Source: Bacteroidales bacterium (lineage in GTDB: Bacteria > Bacteroidota > Bacteroidia > Bacteroidales > VadinHA17). From it: DNA of 51,026 bases. A program made the position numbers and the translations under genes. The DNA is taken from NCBI GenBank assembly GCA_018056245.1, contig JAGPFZ010000012.1, positions 1-51,026 on the forward strand. The letters are read 5' to 3'. Within the stretch, counting starts at the first letter, position 1, and each line of letters opens with the position of its first letter. A model generated the notes under the pieces. The model was not told the DNA's origin. It saw only the letters and a program-made list of their open reading frames with translations, and searched no databases. Positions 19,416-29,241 of the stretch are shown here, in pieces.

Positions 19416-19431
19416 ATATAAACGTAAGAGA

Positions 19432-20820
19432 ATGATAGTATTGAAATTTGGAGGTTCTTCACTCGCCGATGCTCAACTTATCAAAAAGGTTATCGGCATT
19501 ATTAAAAAATATGTTTATGGCGGAGATGAAGTGTCAGTAGTTATTTCGGCAATGGGAGGTGTTACCGACCGGCTTCTGAAAGTATGCAAGTCAATAACGG
19601 AAGGAACAGGAGAGTCAGAAGAGATTATAAGGGAACTGGAAAAAAAACACCTTGAGACCGCCAGTGTATTGGTACCGGTTCAAAAGCAACCCGAAGTAAT
19701 GGCCGAGGTAATGTCGATATGTAACGAATTGTCAGATATTGTCCATGGTGCTCAACTGCTATCCGAAGTCACGCCACGGACACGCGACATTATTCTTAGT
19801 TTTGGAGAACGGCTGTCAACTTACATCATAAGCCAGGCATTGAAAATAGATATTCCTCAAACCATATACACGGATGCCCGGAAGATAATAAGGACGGATT
19901 CGAGTTTCGGCATGGCAAAAGTTAATATGAATGTTAGCAACACATTAATTAAGAAATATTTCGACGAAAACAAGGGATTAAAAGTAATAACGGGGTTCAT
20001 TGCGTCGGATGCTGCCGGGCAGACAACAACACTCGGGCGCAGCGGATCGGACTATACTGCAACAATAATAGGTGCCGCAACAGATGCCATGGCGGTTGAG
20101 ATATGGTCCGATACCGACGGTGTTATGACGGCTGATCCACGATATGTGTCTGACGCCAAAAGTATCGAAAAGCTTTCTTATCATGAGGCAATGGAATTGT
20201 CGCATTTCGGTGCTAAAATTCTCTTCCCTCTTTCGCTTCAGCCGGCAATGATGAAACAGATACCGGTTATAGTAAAAAATACTTTTAATCCTGAACACAG
20301 AGGCACTTTAATTTGTAGCGAATCGAACGGCAGTAACGGATTAATAAAAGGCATTACATCTCTGAAAGAAATAAGCATAATAAATGTCGAAGGAAGCGGG
20401 ATGACCGGTGTTGCCGGCGTTGCGGCAAGGCTCTTCAATGCCTTATGGCATAGCGAGATTAATGTAATTTTTATTAGCCAGGCTTCTTCGGAACATTCTA
20501 TTTGCCTTGCCGTGATGCAGGATGATGCGCCCCGTGCAACACAGGTTATAAGAGATGTTTTTGCCCAGGAACTTGCTTCAGGTCTTATCTCTTCTATCAA
20601 CTATGAAAAAGAACTTGCAATTATAGCCGTAGTAGGAGAAGGAATGAGACAAAGGCCTGGTGTGGCAGCACGTGTCTTTGAACCACTTGGGGCAAATAAC
20701 ATAAATATTAAGGCTATTTCACAGGGTAGCTCCGAGTTGAATATTTCTTTTGTAATACGTGAAGCTGACCTCAGAAAGGCTCTACAGGTACTGCACGACT
20801 CGATGTTTCGAAAAACATAA
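19432..20820 (+). CDS. Aspartate kinase, ThrA-like, without homoserine dehydrogenase domain
   Basis: Phosphorylates aspartate, the first step towards Thr, Lys and Met. The 462-residue protein starts with VLKFGGSSLADA and has FGERLSTYI, TTTLGRSGSDYTATIIGAA and WSDTDGVMTADPR of the kinase domain. Two ACT domains follow from about residue 300, including IINVEGSGMTGVAGVAARLF and VVGEGMRQRPGVAARVFEPL, expected to bind an end-product amino acid. Sequence style and the final SSELNISFVIREADLRKALQ match the kinase half of bifunctional ThrA, but the protein stops 15-20 residues later where ThrA would enter its homoserine dehydrogenase domain. It leads the attenuated thr operon. Confidence 0.92.
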   Translation: MIVLKFGGSSLADAQLIKKVIGIIKKYVYGGDEVSVVISAMGGVTDRLLKVCKSITEGTGESEEIIRELEKKHLETASVLVPVQKQPEVMAEVMSICNELSDIVHGAQLLSEVTPRTRDIILSFGERLSTYIISQALKIDIPQTIYTDARKIIRTDSSFGMAKVNMNVSNTLIKKYFDENKGLKVITGFIASDAAGQTTTLGRSGSDYTATIIGAATDAMAVEIWSDTDGVMTADPRYVSDAKSIEKLSYHEAMELSHFGAKILFPLSLQPAMMKQIPVIVKNTFNPEHRGTLICSESNGSNGLIKGITSLKEISIINVEGSGMTGVAGVAARLFNALWHSEINVIFISQASSEHSICLAVMQDDAPRATQVIRDVFAQELASGLISSINYEKELAIIAVVGEGMRQRPGVAARVFEPLGANNINIKAISQGSSELNISFVIREADLRKALQVLHDSMFRKT

Positions 20821-20890
20821 AATCATAATGATTATCATATAGATATCGGGATAATATAAAATAAATAATTATATTTAATAGATAACATAG

Positions 20891-21844
20891 ATGAATGACA
20901 AACAATCTGTTACAGCTTTTGCACCTGCAACAGTTGCAAATATTTCGTGCGGATTCGATATAATGGGTTTTGCACTCGAAGGTGCAGGCGATAAGGTTAC
21001 AGTTTCTGTGACCGATAAGCCAGTCGAGAATAAAATAAAATTAATCGGAAAATATGGAGAATTGGTACCTGCCGACAAAGAGAGGAACACTGCGGGCGTT
21101 GCAGCATATTCACTTTTACGTGCAGTGGGAATGGAAAAAATAAGTGTAGAAATAACACTTGAAAAAAATCTTCCTGTGGGTAGCGGTATGGGAAGCAGTG
21201 CAGCAAGTTCTGCTGCAGCAGTCTTTGCTTTGAACCATCTGCTGGGAAATCCTTTAACTACTACGGAACTAATTCCCTTTGCAATGGAAGGAGAGAGAGC
21301 CGCTTGTGGAACAGCTCATGCTGATAATGTGGCCCCTTCTCTTCTTGGAAAATTCGTTCTCATACGAAGTTATGATCCTCTCGATATTATAAGTCTGAAT
21401 GTAACAGCGCGACTTTTTTGTGTCCTTATCCATCCACATGTTGAAGTAAAAACATACGATGCACGCAGAGTTCTGAGAAAAGATTTTCCACTGAGCATTG
21501 TTACACGTCAGAGTGCCAATACTGCTGCTCTCACTGCCGGATTACTTACCGAGGATTATGACCTTATTGCAAGGTCTATGACCGACCTGCTTGCTGAACC
21601 ACGACGTACCATGCTTATCCCGGGATTTGAGAAAGCAAAAAAATCGGCAATTGAAGCCGGCGCCGTGGGTTGCGGAATATCGGGCTCAGGGCCCTCTATG
21701 TTTGCCTTTTGTAGAAGTATAGAAGATGCAGAAAAAATTGCCGGCGCTATACAGGAAGCATTTTTCCTTAATGCCGGACTCGAATCCGACAGGATAATAT
21801 CCTCGCTTAATGCCCCCGGCGCAAGAATAATAGAAGAAAGATAA
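20891..21844 (+). CDS. thrB: Homoserine kinase
   Basis: GHMP-family kinase that phosphorylates homoserine for threonine synthesis. The 317-residue protein has the ATP loop LPVGSGMGSSAASSAA at residues 94-109, an N-terminal AFAPATVANISCGFDIMGFA and the C-terminal GAVGCGISGSGPSMFAF motif, all typical of ThrB. It lies between aspartokinase (70 nt upstream) and threonine synthase (23 nt downstream) and is probably expressed from the attenuated promoter at 19225. Confidence 0.95.
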   Translation: MNDKQSVTAFAPATVANISCGFDIMGFALEGAGDKVTVSVTDKPVENKIKLIGKYGELVPADKERNTAGVAAYSLLRAVGMEKISVEITLEKNLPVGSGMGSSAASSAAAVFALNHLLGNPLTTTELIPFAMEGERAACGTAHADNVAPSLLGKFVLIRSYDPLDIISLNVTARLFCVLIHPHVEVKTYDARRVLRKDFPLSIVTRQSANTAALTAGLLTEDYDLIARSMTDLLAEPRRTMLIPGFEKAKKSAIEAGAVGCGISGSGPSMFAFCRSIEDAEKIAGAIQEAFFLNAGLESDRIISSLNAPGARIIEER

Positions 21845-21867
21845 ATATAATATAATAAAGAGAGAGT

Positions 21868-23163
21868 ATGCTTTATTACAATATCAATAATCCGGTTGAA
21901 AAAGTCTCATTGTTCAGTGCAGTGATGAGAAGCGTTTCTGAAAACACAGGACTTTACATGCCTGAAACAATTCCTTGTTTTCCTGAATCATTTTTCAGAG
22001 AGATGCGTGACAATGAACTTCCCGGAATCGCTTACCAGGTAACACGACCGCTGATGACACCTGATATACCTGATGAATCTATTAAGTTAATAACTTCAGA
22101 CGCATTGAACTTCGATATCCCGTTGGAAAGACTCGACGAGAATATCTATGTACTCGAACTTTTTCATGGACCCACTTATGCTTTCAAAGATGTGGGTGCA
22201 AGATTTCTGGCAGGTGTTCTGGGTTATATCACTCAGAGTCTGAACCGTAAAATAACCGTACTTGTTGCCACATCGGGCGATACCGGAGGTGCTGTTGCAA
22301 ATGCTTTTGCCGGAAAGGAAGGAATAAAGGTGGTAATTTTATATCCATCAGGCAGGGTAAGCCGTGTACAGGAATTCCAGCTTAAATATGCGGCTCCTAA
22401 TATTACTGCAATCGAGCTCGAAGGTGATTTCGACGATTGTCAACGCCTTGTCAGAACCGCCTTTGCCGACAGAGAACTCAATGAGAAAATCATACTTACT
22501 TCTGCTAACTCTATAAATTTTGCACGACTCTTTCCACAGTCGGTGTATTATTTTTATGCACTGGCTCAGATGGAAAACATCACTTCTCCTGTTGTGATCA
22601 GTGTACCGAGTGGAAATTTCGGTAATCTTACTGCCGGACTTATTGCTTCAAAAATGGGCTTGCCAGTAAGTAGATTTATTGCTTCGACAAACATAAACAA
22701 CTCTGTACCTCTTTACCTCAAGACCGGCAAGTTCGTGCCCCATCCTTCTTATCATACTATTTCCAATGCAATGGACGTGGGTAATCCGGGCAATTTTCAA
22801 AGAATGCTTTCTCTTTTCGGAAACGACTACAGTCAGATTAAAAAGGCGCTGGCAGGTTACTGGTTCACCGATGAACAGACCATAGAAGCGATGCACGAAC
22901 TATATGAGAAATATTCCTATATAGCCGACCCTCACAGCGCAGTTGCTTATCTGGGATTAAAGAGTTATATGGCCGGGACTCCTTCTACTGGCATTTTCCT
23001 TGCCACTGCTCATCCGGGCAAATTTCCCGAAGAAGTAGAAAAAGCTACCGGTGTTAAAGTTACTCTGCCTGTTTCAGATTCAGAACCGGTTTGGAAATCC
23101 GAACATTTTAAAGCTCCTGACGATTACAATTTTCTAAGGGAATTTTTATGCAGTACATTTTAA
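21868..23163 (+). CDS. thrC: Threonine synthase
   Basis: PLP enzyme converting O-phosphohomoserine to threonine. The 431-residue protein has the Lys107 Schiff-base site in FHGPTYAFKDVGARF, VATSGDTGGAVANAFAG for phosphate binding, and SVPSGNFGNLTAGLIA, as in the E. coli-type ThrC group. It ends the thr operon. The 158 nt to the convergent ribokinase gene hold no clear terminator hairpin that I could fold by eye. Confidence 0.95.
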   Translation: MLYYNINNPVEKVSLFSAVMRSVSENTGLYMPETIPCFPESFFREMRDNELPGIAYQVTRPLMTPDIPDESIKLITSDALNFDIPLERLDENIYVLELFHGPTYAFKDVGARFLAGVLGYITQSLNRKITVLVATSGDTGGAVANAFAGKEGIKVVILYPSGRVSRVQEFQLKYAAPNITAIELEGDFDDCQRLVRTAFADRELNEKIILTSANSINFARLFPQSVYYFYALAQMENITSPVVISVPSGNFGNLTAGLIASKMGLPVSRFIASTNINNSVPLYLKTGKFVPHPSYHTISNAMDVGNPGNFQRMLSLFGNDYSQIKKALAGYWFTDEQTIEAMHELYEKYSYIADPHSAVAYLGLKSYMAGTPSTGIFLATAHPGKFPEEVEKATGVKVTLPVSDSEPVWKSEHFKAPDDYNFLREFLCSTF

Positions 23164-23321
23164 TATTTGAAGGTATTATATTCTCTTCAAGAGATATTCC
23201 TCTTATGTGTAGTTTTTGTCACTTTACGTAAATATAAATTGATTGATTCTTATCACGCTCGTTATGTTTATTTATTGAAATTTCTTACGAGTGAGTATTA
23301 ATGTAAAAAAATCAATAATTA

Positions 23322-24230
23322 TCAGACCATTGTATCAATCTCGTGCCTGAAAGGTGCCGACGATTGTGCGCCGAGTCGCGTCACAGAGATAGCGGCTGCC
23401 TTGTTTGCAAACTCAGCAGCTTCTTTAATTCCTTTTCTTTCTGCCAGAGCAACTGCTAATGCTCCGTTAAAAACATCGCCTGCAGCAGTTGTATCTACAA
23501 CATTCACTTTCAAACCGGGAATATGACCATTAAAGGACCTCGACTTCACGTAAGCACCTTTTTCACCCAGTGTTATTATTACATTTTTAGCTCCTCTGTT
23601 GCATAATTCCATTGCTACTTGATCGCACGATTTGACATCTCTTATTTTTATTCCCGTAAGTTCTTCAGCCTCAATAGCATTAGGAGTCAAAAGCCATACA
23701 TTTTGATACAACTCTTTGGATAAGGGCTGGGCAGGGGCAGGATTAAGAATTACTCTGATATTGCAATTCTTACTCACTCCGGCGCAATATTCCACAGTTT
23801 TCATGGGTATTTCAAGCTGTAAAAGCATAATTGAAAACCTGCTGCAGTCGAAGATTATTTCGGGCATATCTTCAGGTTGAAGGTTTGCGTTGGCGCCGAG
23901 GGCAACAACTATTGTCTTTTCTCCTTTTGAATCAACAGTAATAAGCGCAACACCGGAAGGAAATTCTGAATCTTTTATAAAATATTCGGTATCAATACCC
24001 TCACGCATAAGTAAACCGACTGTCTGATTACCAAATAGGTCATTACCTCTTTTACCGATAAAAGTTACTTTACCTCCAAGGCGAGTCGCAGCAACAGCCT
24101 GATTTGCACCCTTTCCACCCGGATTAAGCAGAAATTTTCCTCCCAGTATTGTTTCTCCTGGTCGGGGAAGTTTTTCTGTTTTTATTACCATATCAGTGTT
24201 CGAACTTCCTATAATCAGTATTTCCTTCAT
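23322..24230 (-). CDS. rbsK: Ribokinase
   Basis: PfkB-family sugar kinase, 302 residues, phosphorylating D-ribose with ATP. The first signature, LNPGGKGANQAVAATRLG, is at residues 36-53. The second, DTTAAGDVFNGALA, is at 246-259 with catalytic Asp252. NTDMVIKTEKLPRPGETI near the start is the ribose-binding region typical of RbsK. No ribose transporter is adjacent, so the gene may salvage ribose or deoxyribose internally. The downstream side is convergent with thrC. A different substrate within the PfkB family cannot be fully excluded. Confidence 0.88.
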   Translation of the reverse strand: MKEILIIGSSNTDMVIKTEKLPRPGETILGGKFLLNPGGKGANQAVAATRLGGKVTFIGKRGNDLFGNQTVGLLMREGIDTEYFIKDSEFPSGVALITVDSKGEKTIVVALGANANLQPEDMPEIIFDCSRFSIMLLQLEIPMKTVEYCAGVSKNCNIRVILNPAPAQPLSKELYQNVWLLTPNAIEAEELTGIKIRDVKSCDQVAMELCNRGAKNVIITLGEKGAYVKSRSFNGHIPGLKVNVVDTTAAGDVFNGALAVALAERKGIKEAAEFANKAAAISVTRLGAQSSAPFRHEIDTMV

Positions 24231-24349
24231 AAGATTACTTTCGTTTTTGTCTTATTTTAAATAATCAATTTTTTCAAAACATGCCTCAGGCTTATTACAA
24301 AATTTGGGCCATTAATATTTTATCGGTGCAACAAATTTTTTAAAGAATT

Positions 24350-25201
24350 TTATTTTAAAGCCTTTATGTGTTCTTTTAATAACTCAGGTTCATCGGTAGT
24401 TATATAATTGAAACAATGTGAAATAAACCAGTCCATATCGTCAGGATTGTTAACAGTCCAGACATTAAGTATAACGCCTGACATCTTTGCTTCATCTATC
24501 CATTCTGGCTTTTCCTTGAAAACCGGATAATTATATCCCGCCCCTTTTATCCCTTCGGATTTCAACACGGCTGGTGCTATATCACCATTCAAGTAGAATA
24601 CTTCGGCATCGGGTTCAATCTCTGATATTCTTTTCACAATATCGTAATTGAAACTTATCCATGAAATACGTTTAATGGCATTAAGCTCCCTTGCAAGTTT
24701 AATACTTTTTTCGGTTAGGAAAATATTCCTTTCTTTACCCAGACCAGAAGCTTTCAATTCACAAATAAGTTGTGTGTAATTGTTTTTCTTCAATCCTTCT
24801 GTAATGTACTCTCTTAAGGTAGGTAGTTTCTCACCGTTTGAAAGAGTGAATCGTACCAGTTCATCATAAGGTGTCTTTTCAATCACCATCTTATTGTATT
24901 CGCTATCGTGATTTATTACAAGTGAGTCGTCAGATGTTATCCTTACGTCAAATTCCGACCCTTCAGTTTTGAGTTTGATGGCATTCCTGAGAGACGCGAG
25001 AGAATTCTGCGGGTATGCATTCTTTTTCCATGCCCCTCTATGAGCTATTATCTTTATTGTGCAGGATTTGTTTTTATGTCCCGATCTTTTATCAACCGGC
25101 TTCGATGACAAACCGGAAAAAACAAAAAATAAGACAGCAATCAATGTTGCAAGTAAAATGCTCTGGGAATGACTATTTTTCATAAGATGACAGTTATTCA
25201 T
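24350..25201 (-). CDS. Glycerophosphodiester phosphodiesterase family protein, exported
   Basis: Predicted to hydrolyse glycerophosphodiesters to glycerol 3-phosphate and an alcohol. The catalytic pattern is visible: His54-Arg55 in IIAHRG, PQNSLASL, Glu83 and Asp85 in GSEFDVRIT, and His98 in INHDS. An N-terminal hydrophobic stretch (residues 13-32) acts as signal peptide or anchor, so the enzyme works outside the cytosol. Translation may start at the ATG at 25201 or at an in-frame ATG six codons later; the second gives a more standard signal peptide. Separated by 119 nt from ribokinase on the same strand, so cotranscription is uncertain. Confidence 0.88.
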   Translation of the reverse strand: MNNCHLMKNSHSQSILLATLIAVLFFVFSGLSSKPVDKRSGHKNKSCTIKIIAHRGAWKKNAYPQNSLASLRNAIKLKTEGSEFDVRITSDDSLVINHDSEYNKMVIEKTPYDELVRFTLSNGEKLPTLREYITEGLKKNNYTQLICELKASGLGKERNIFLTEKSIKLARELNAIKRISWISFNYDIVKRISEIEPDAEVFYLNGDIAPAVLKSEGIKGAGYNYPVFKEKPEWIDEAKMSGVILNVWTVNNPDDMDWFISHCFNYITTDEPELLKEHIKALK

Positions 25202-25354
25202 ATTTTGTAAATGTAATCAAATTCCGGTAATATAAATATAATAGAGTTACATAAGTAGGCAGATGATTTTAAAAAGTAATAAGGTATATAGCTGCCAATT
25301 TATATATATTTTATAACTTTACATTATTATTTTAATTTTCAAAAATTTTATTCT

Positions 25355-26584
25355 ATGAAAGTAAATTCGTCTATCATTACGATAATAATTTTTACCATTA
25401 TTTTTTATGGATGCAGCAAGCCTGTTTCGATAAATAAGATAATAAAAAAAAGTTTATCAGTTGCAATAGGACAATATACGGCAATGGCTGAAATTATGAA
25501 AAATAAGTCTGATCTTCTGCCAAGAACTATCGACAAGGAAGGAAATCTTGTAACATCGCCTTCAAGCTGGTGGACATCGGGTTTTTTCCCCGGTTCTTTA
25601 TGGTATCTTTATGAATATACTGGCGATGAGAAATTCAGGCAATATGCAGAGGAAATGACTTCAAGAGTGGAGAAAGAGAAATATAATAAAGGCACACACG
25701 ACCTTGGCTTCATGCTTTATTGCAGTTTTGGAAACGGGTTAAGATTGACCGGCGAGGAAAGTTATAATGAGGTTTTGCTTACAGGCGCCAGGTCGCTTAT
25801 TACACGTTTCAAGCCTAAAGTTGGTTGTATACAGTCGTGGAATAGCCGTAGTGGATGGCAATGCCCGGTAATTATTGACAATATGATGAATCTGGAATTA
25901 CCGATGTGGGCGTTCAGAAAAACAGGTGATTCCATATATTATAAAATATGTGTCAGCCATTCCGATACCACGATTAAAAATCATTTCCGACCCGATTACA
26001 GCTCATGGCATGTAGTATCGTACGACACTATTACAGGAAAAGTTGAAGCAAAACAGACTGCTCAGGGTTATTCCGATGAGTCTGCATGGGCAAGGGGACA
26101 GAGCTGGGGTTTATATGGTTATACTGTAATGTACCGTGAAACAAAGCTTGAAAGATATCTTAAACAGGCAAAAAATATTGCTGATTTTCTGATTAATCAT
26201 CCAAATCTTCCTGAAGATAAAATACCTTACTGGGATTATAATGCTCCGAATATTCCTGATGAGTTGAGGGATGCTTCGGCTGGCGCTATAATGGCCTCAG
26301 CTCTTATAGAGCTTAGCGGTTATGTCGACCAGATTACAGCACAAAAATACCTCCAGGTTGCAGAAAAACAAATAAGGACTCTTGCTTCACCTGAATATCT
26401 GGCAAAAGTAGGTGAAAATGGTCATTTCATTTTAAAACATAGCGTGGGATCTCTTCCTGGTAAAAGTGAAGTGGATGTGCCACTTACTTATGCCGATTAT
26501 TACTTTATTGAAGCTATGTTAAGATATAGAAATTTACCTGCGATAAGGGAATTAAAAATGGAATCAGACGAAGCCGGTATATAA
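25355..26584 (+). CDS. GH88 unsaturated glucuronyl hydrolase, lipoprotein
   Basis: Removes the terminal 4,5-unsaturated uronic acid from oligosaccharides made by polysaccharide lyases. The 409-residue protein has a lipobox ending at Cys20 (FYGC), then the (alpha/alpha)6 barrel with WWTSGFFPGSLWYLYEYTGD, catalytic Asp116 in GTHDLGF, Asp175 in IIDNMMNLELP and ARGQSWGLYGY. These are the conserved GH88 positions. It pairs functionally with lyases such as the heparinase II/III-like gene 8 kb downstream, which would yield the unsaturated product. Exact polysaccharide not known. Confidence 0.9.
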   Translation: MKVNSSIITIIIFTIIFYGCSKPVSINKIIKKSLSVAIGQYTAMAEIMKNKSDLLPRTIDKEGNLVTSPSSWWTSGFFPGSLWYLYEYTGDEKFRQYAEEMTSRVEKEKYNKGTHDLGFMLYCSFGNGLRLTGEESYNEVLLTGARSLITRFKPKVGCIQSWNSRSGWQCPVIIDNMMNLELPMWAFRKTGDSIYYKICVSHSDTTIKNHFRPDYSSWHVVSYDTITGKVEAKQTAQGYSDESAWARGQSWGLYGYTVMYRETKLERYLKQAKNIADFLINHPNLPEDKIPYWDYNAPNIPDELRDASAGAIMASALIELSGYVDQITAQKYLQVAEKQIRTLASPEYLAKVGENGHFILKHSVGSLPGKSEVDVPLTYADYYFIEAMLRYRNLPAIRELKMESDEAGI

Positions 26585-26684
26585 TTTTTTAGATTGTATA
26601 TATTTGATTGAAGAAATAATATATATAAAGATTGGAATTGTTAACTTTAACTTAAACCATAATCATTTTTAAACCAGAAAAAAT

Positions 26685-28013
26685 ATGAAAGAAGAAAGGA
26701 AAAAATTATCCAGGAGGCAATTTCTTGGTACCTCTGCTCTTGGTATGGCGGGGATACTGATTTTGCCGGCAGTTGGTTGTGGTCGCGGCAAAACCGCTTC
26801 TACATCTCCATCCGATCTCGTTAGGCTTGGTTTCATAGGATTAGGCCAACAGGCTATGTTCCTCCTGAATGGTTTCCTGCAGATTCCGGGAGTGGAAGTG
26901 CTTGCTGGAAGCGATGTTTATGGTATTAAACGCACCCGATTCGAAAAAAGAGTTGGAGAATTTTATTCCAAAGCAGGTAAAAAGGTAGATGTCAAAACTT
27001 ATGAAAAATTTGAAGACCTTCTTGCACGAAAGGATATTGATGCTGTGGTAATAGCTACTCCTGACCATTGGCATGCTCTTATTGCCATTGCTGCATGCAA
27101 GGCCGGTAAAGATGTTTACCTTGAAAAGCCGCTTACTTTTACAATATATGAAGGACAGATGTTAAGGAATACTGTCCGCGAAAACAACAAAATACTTGCC
27201 GTTGGCAGTCAGCAGCGGTCAGATGATACTTTCAGACATGCTGTGAATCTAGTGCAGTCGGGTGCTATAGGGAAAATATCGCTTGTAAAAGCATACGTTG
27301 GAGCTCCGCCAAAACCTTATGATCTTCCGGAAGAATCAATACCGGCAGACCTTAACTGGGACAGGTGGTTGGGTCCACTTCCGGGAAATATCCACTACAA
27401 CAACCAGCTTAATCCACCAATATCGCTTGATCCTCCTAAAGATGAGCAGATTTGGGGAGCATGGAGATGGTATAAGGAAATGGGCGGCGGCTTTACAACC
27501 GACTGGGGAGCCCACATGTTCGACATAGCACAGTGGGGACTCGGCATGGATAACAGCGGTCCGGTAGAAGCCTCACCTATCGGCGATGGAACGGAATTCA
27601 TGCAGTTCAAGTATGCCAATGGTGTGATAATGACATCCGAAACATGGGATGAGAAAAAAACCAAAGGAGTCAAATTCTTCGGCGAAAACGGCTGGATAGA
27701 AGTTGCTCGCGGATATTTCAATGCATCCGATCCAAAACTCTTCCCTGAGAAGAAAGAGGAACAGACCGATATGCCTTATGAAACCAGAATTCCTCATCAG
27801 GTTAACTTCATTGAATCAGTGCGTTCGAGAAAAGACCCTGTTGCAACCGTCGAAATCGGCCACAGAACATGCACTGTATGCAATATAGGAAATATTGCAT
27901 GCGACCTGAAGCGAACTGTCAAATGGAATCCGGAAACCGAAACATTTATTGACGACCCGGATGCAACGAAAAAGATGCACTATACTTACAGAGAACCCTG
28001 GATACTGGCTTGA
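26685..28013 (+). CDS. Tat-exported Gfo/Idh/MocA family oxidoreductase
   Basis: NAD(P)-dependent sugar oxidoreductase with a twin-arginine signal (LSRRQFLGTSALGMAGILIL) that may also end at a lipobox cysteine (PAVGC). The Rossmann part follows (RLGFIGLGQQAMFLL) and the family signature VYLEKPLTF is near residue 145. The C-terminal domain has WRWYKEMGGGFTTDWGAHMFD, with the His and Asp positions seen in secreted Bacteroidetes members. Total 442 residues. Tat export fits a pre-bound cofactor, as in GH109-like and 3-keto-glycoside enzymes; which chemistry applies here is open. A strong terminator follows. Confidence 0.88.
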   Translation: MKEERKKLSRRQFLGTSALGMAGILILPAVGCGRGKTASTSPSDLVRLGFIGLGQQAMFLLNGFLQIPGVEVLAGSDVYGIKRTRFEKRVGEFYSKAGKKVDVKTYEKFEDLLARKDIDAVVIATPDHWHALIAIAACKAGKDVYLEKPLTFTIYEGQMLRNTVRENNKILAVGSQQRSDDTFRHAVNLVQSGAIGKISLVKAYVGAPPKPYDLPEESIPADLNWDRWLGPLPGNIHYNNQLNPPISLDPPKDEQIWGAWRWYKEMGGGFTTDWGAHMFDIAQWGLGMDNSGPVEASPIGDGTEFMQFKYANGVIMTSETWDEKKTKGVKFFGENGWIEVARGYFNASDPKLFPEKKEEQTDMPYETRIPHQVNFIESVRSRKDPVATVEIGHRTCTVCNIGNIACDLKRTVKWNPETETFIDDPDATKKMHYTYREPWILA

Positions 28014-28063
28014 TATTCAGGTGTTAACCTGTTAGTTTTTTATTATTTTGTATCTTGATATTG

Positions 28064-28113
28064 ATTAATCGTGAAGAATGAAGTAATTGAATTCTTCACG
28101 ATTAATTTTTTTT
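28064..28113 (+). terminator. Strong intrinsic terminator after the Gfo/Idh gene
   Basis: A perfect 16-bp inverted repeat, ATTAATCGTGAAGAAT at 28064-28079 and its complement at 28091-28106, with an 11-nt loop, runs into eight T residues (28106-28113). It ends the GH88-independent or joint transcript of the upstream Gfo/Idh gene. Confidence 0.9.
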
Positions 28114-28143
28114 GTATTTAGGGGAATCTTATATGAATAATTC

Positions 28144-28172
28144 ACCACAGAGGGCACGGATTAACACGGATA
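28144..28172 (+). repeat. ACGGATTAACACGGAT-type short repeat
   Basis: ACCACAGAGGGCACGGATTAACACGGAT contains ACGGAT twice, four bases apart. Strings of this kind occur scattered in the intergenic DNA of many environmental bacteria; I recall the pattern but cannot check copy number from one window. Confidence 0.35.
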
Positions 28173-28230
28173 TTTTCTTTTCAAATGTGCAGGCTACGTA
28201 GTGAAAAAGAAGACCTTCTATTAAGTGCAA

Positions 28231-29241
28231 TTATATCTTCAGAAATATCTTCTTTTTATAGAGTATGTAAAGAAATACCCATCCTACGGTTGCGATACCA
28301 ATACCATTGATGAATGTCCCCCATGTTTCAGGCAATATTTCGGCAAAGCCTCCAAAGAAAAATCGGGCAGCATTTCTGAAGTTTATAATACGGTTGGCAA
28401 GATAAATAGTTATTGGATTCATGCCTATCACAACAAAGAAAAAAGTCCATTTTTTAAGACCCCATACATCAATTATCAGGTAAAAAACTGAAAACAGAAT
28501 GAGGCTTAGCCCGCCAACGTAACATACGAATGAACTAGTCCATAAATTTTTGTTAATAGGGAAAACCTGGTTCCATAGTTTACCAATAATGACAAAGAAA
28601 ATGCCTGCACCTAAAATTACAAGAGCTTTTTTGTAAAGTTTGTTTTTAAAATATTCCGACATCAGAAATTCTCCTGTAAACATTCCAAGCAAAGCTGTTG
28701 ATATTGCAGGCACAGTACTCAATATTCCTTCCGGATCGTGGTTCCCGAGATAAAGTTTGCCTGGCATCAATATCCGGTCAACATAACTGGCAAAATTGCC
28801 CTCCCGTGAAAAAACATCCGCTCCATTACCGTCAGGAGCAGGAACCAGCGCCAGCAACAACCAATAACCAATAATTAATACCCAGAACCAGACGATTCTC
28901 CATGTAAGTTTTGTATTCATAAAGATTAATGCCGCAAACATCCATGCCAGGCCAATCCTGCCAAGTACACTTCCATAACGCAGTTCACCAAGTTTGAACC
29001 TGACTCCGTTATTATATAGAATACCGAGCAGAACAAGTATAAGACCACGGTAAAAAACATGTTTGTAAATTTTGCTTCTGGTTTCGCCCGATGCAGTTCT
29101 TTTTGCTAAAGAGAAAGGAAAAGATATCCCGGAAATAAACAGGAAAAGGGGGAATATCATATCGTAAAAATGAAAACCATGCCATGAAACATGTTCAAGC
29201 TGTTCGGCACACCAGTTGAAAACAGGCCAAGTTATAGGGGG
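28231..29241 (-). pseudogene. Membrane acyltransferase-like protein (DUF5009/HGSNAT type), 5' truncated
   Basis: Multi-pass membrane protein resembling heparan-alpha-glucosaminide N-acetyltransferase relatives of Bacteroidetes: FYDMIFPLFLFISGISFPFSLAKR, followed by about eight hydrophobic segments and GMNPITIYLANRIINFRNAARFFFGG. The first ATG in the frame (29160) begins in the middle of a conserved segment. Upstream, the frame remains open and homologous (WPVFNWCAEQLEHVSWHGFHF) back to about 29236, then meets TAA at 29242-29244. The first 20-40 residues, including the Leu-Asp-x-Arg-Gly motif of the family and helix 1, are missing. The break coincides with the start of a decapitated GH2 gene on the other strand. 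Confidence 0.75.
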
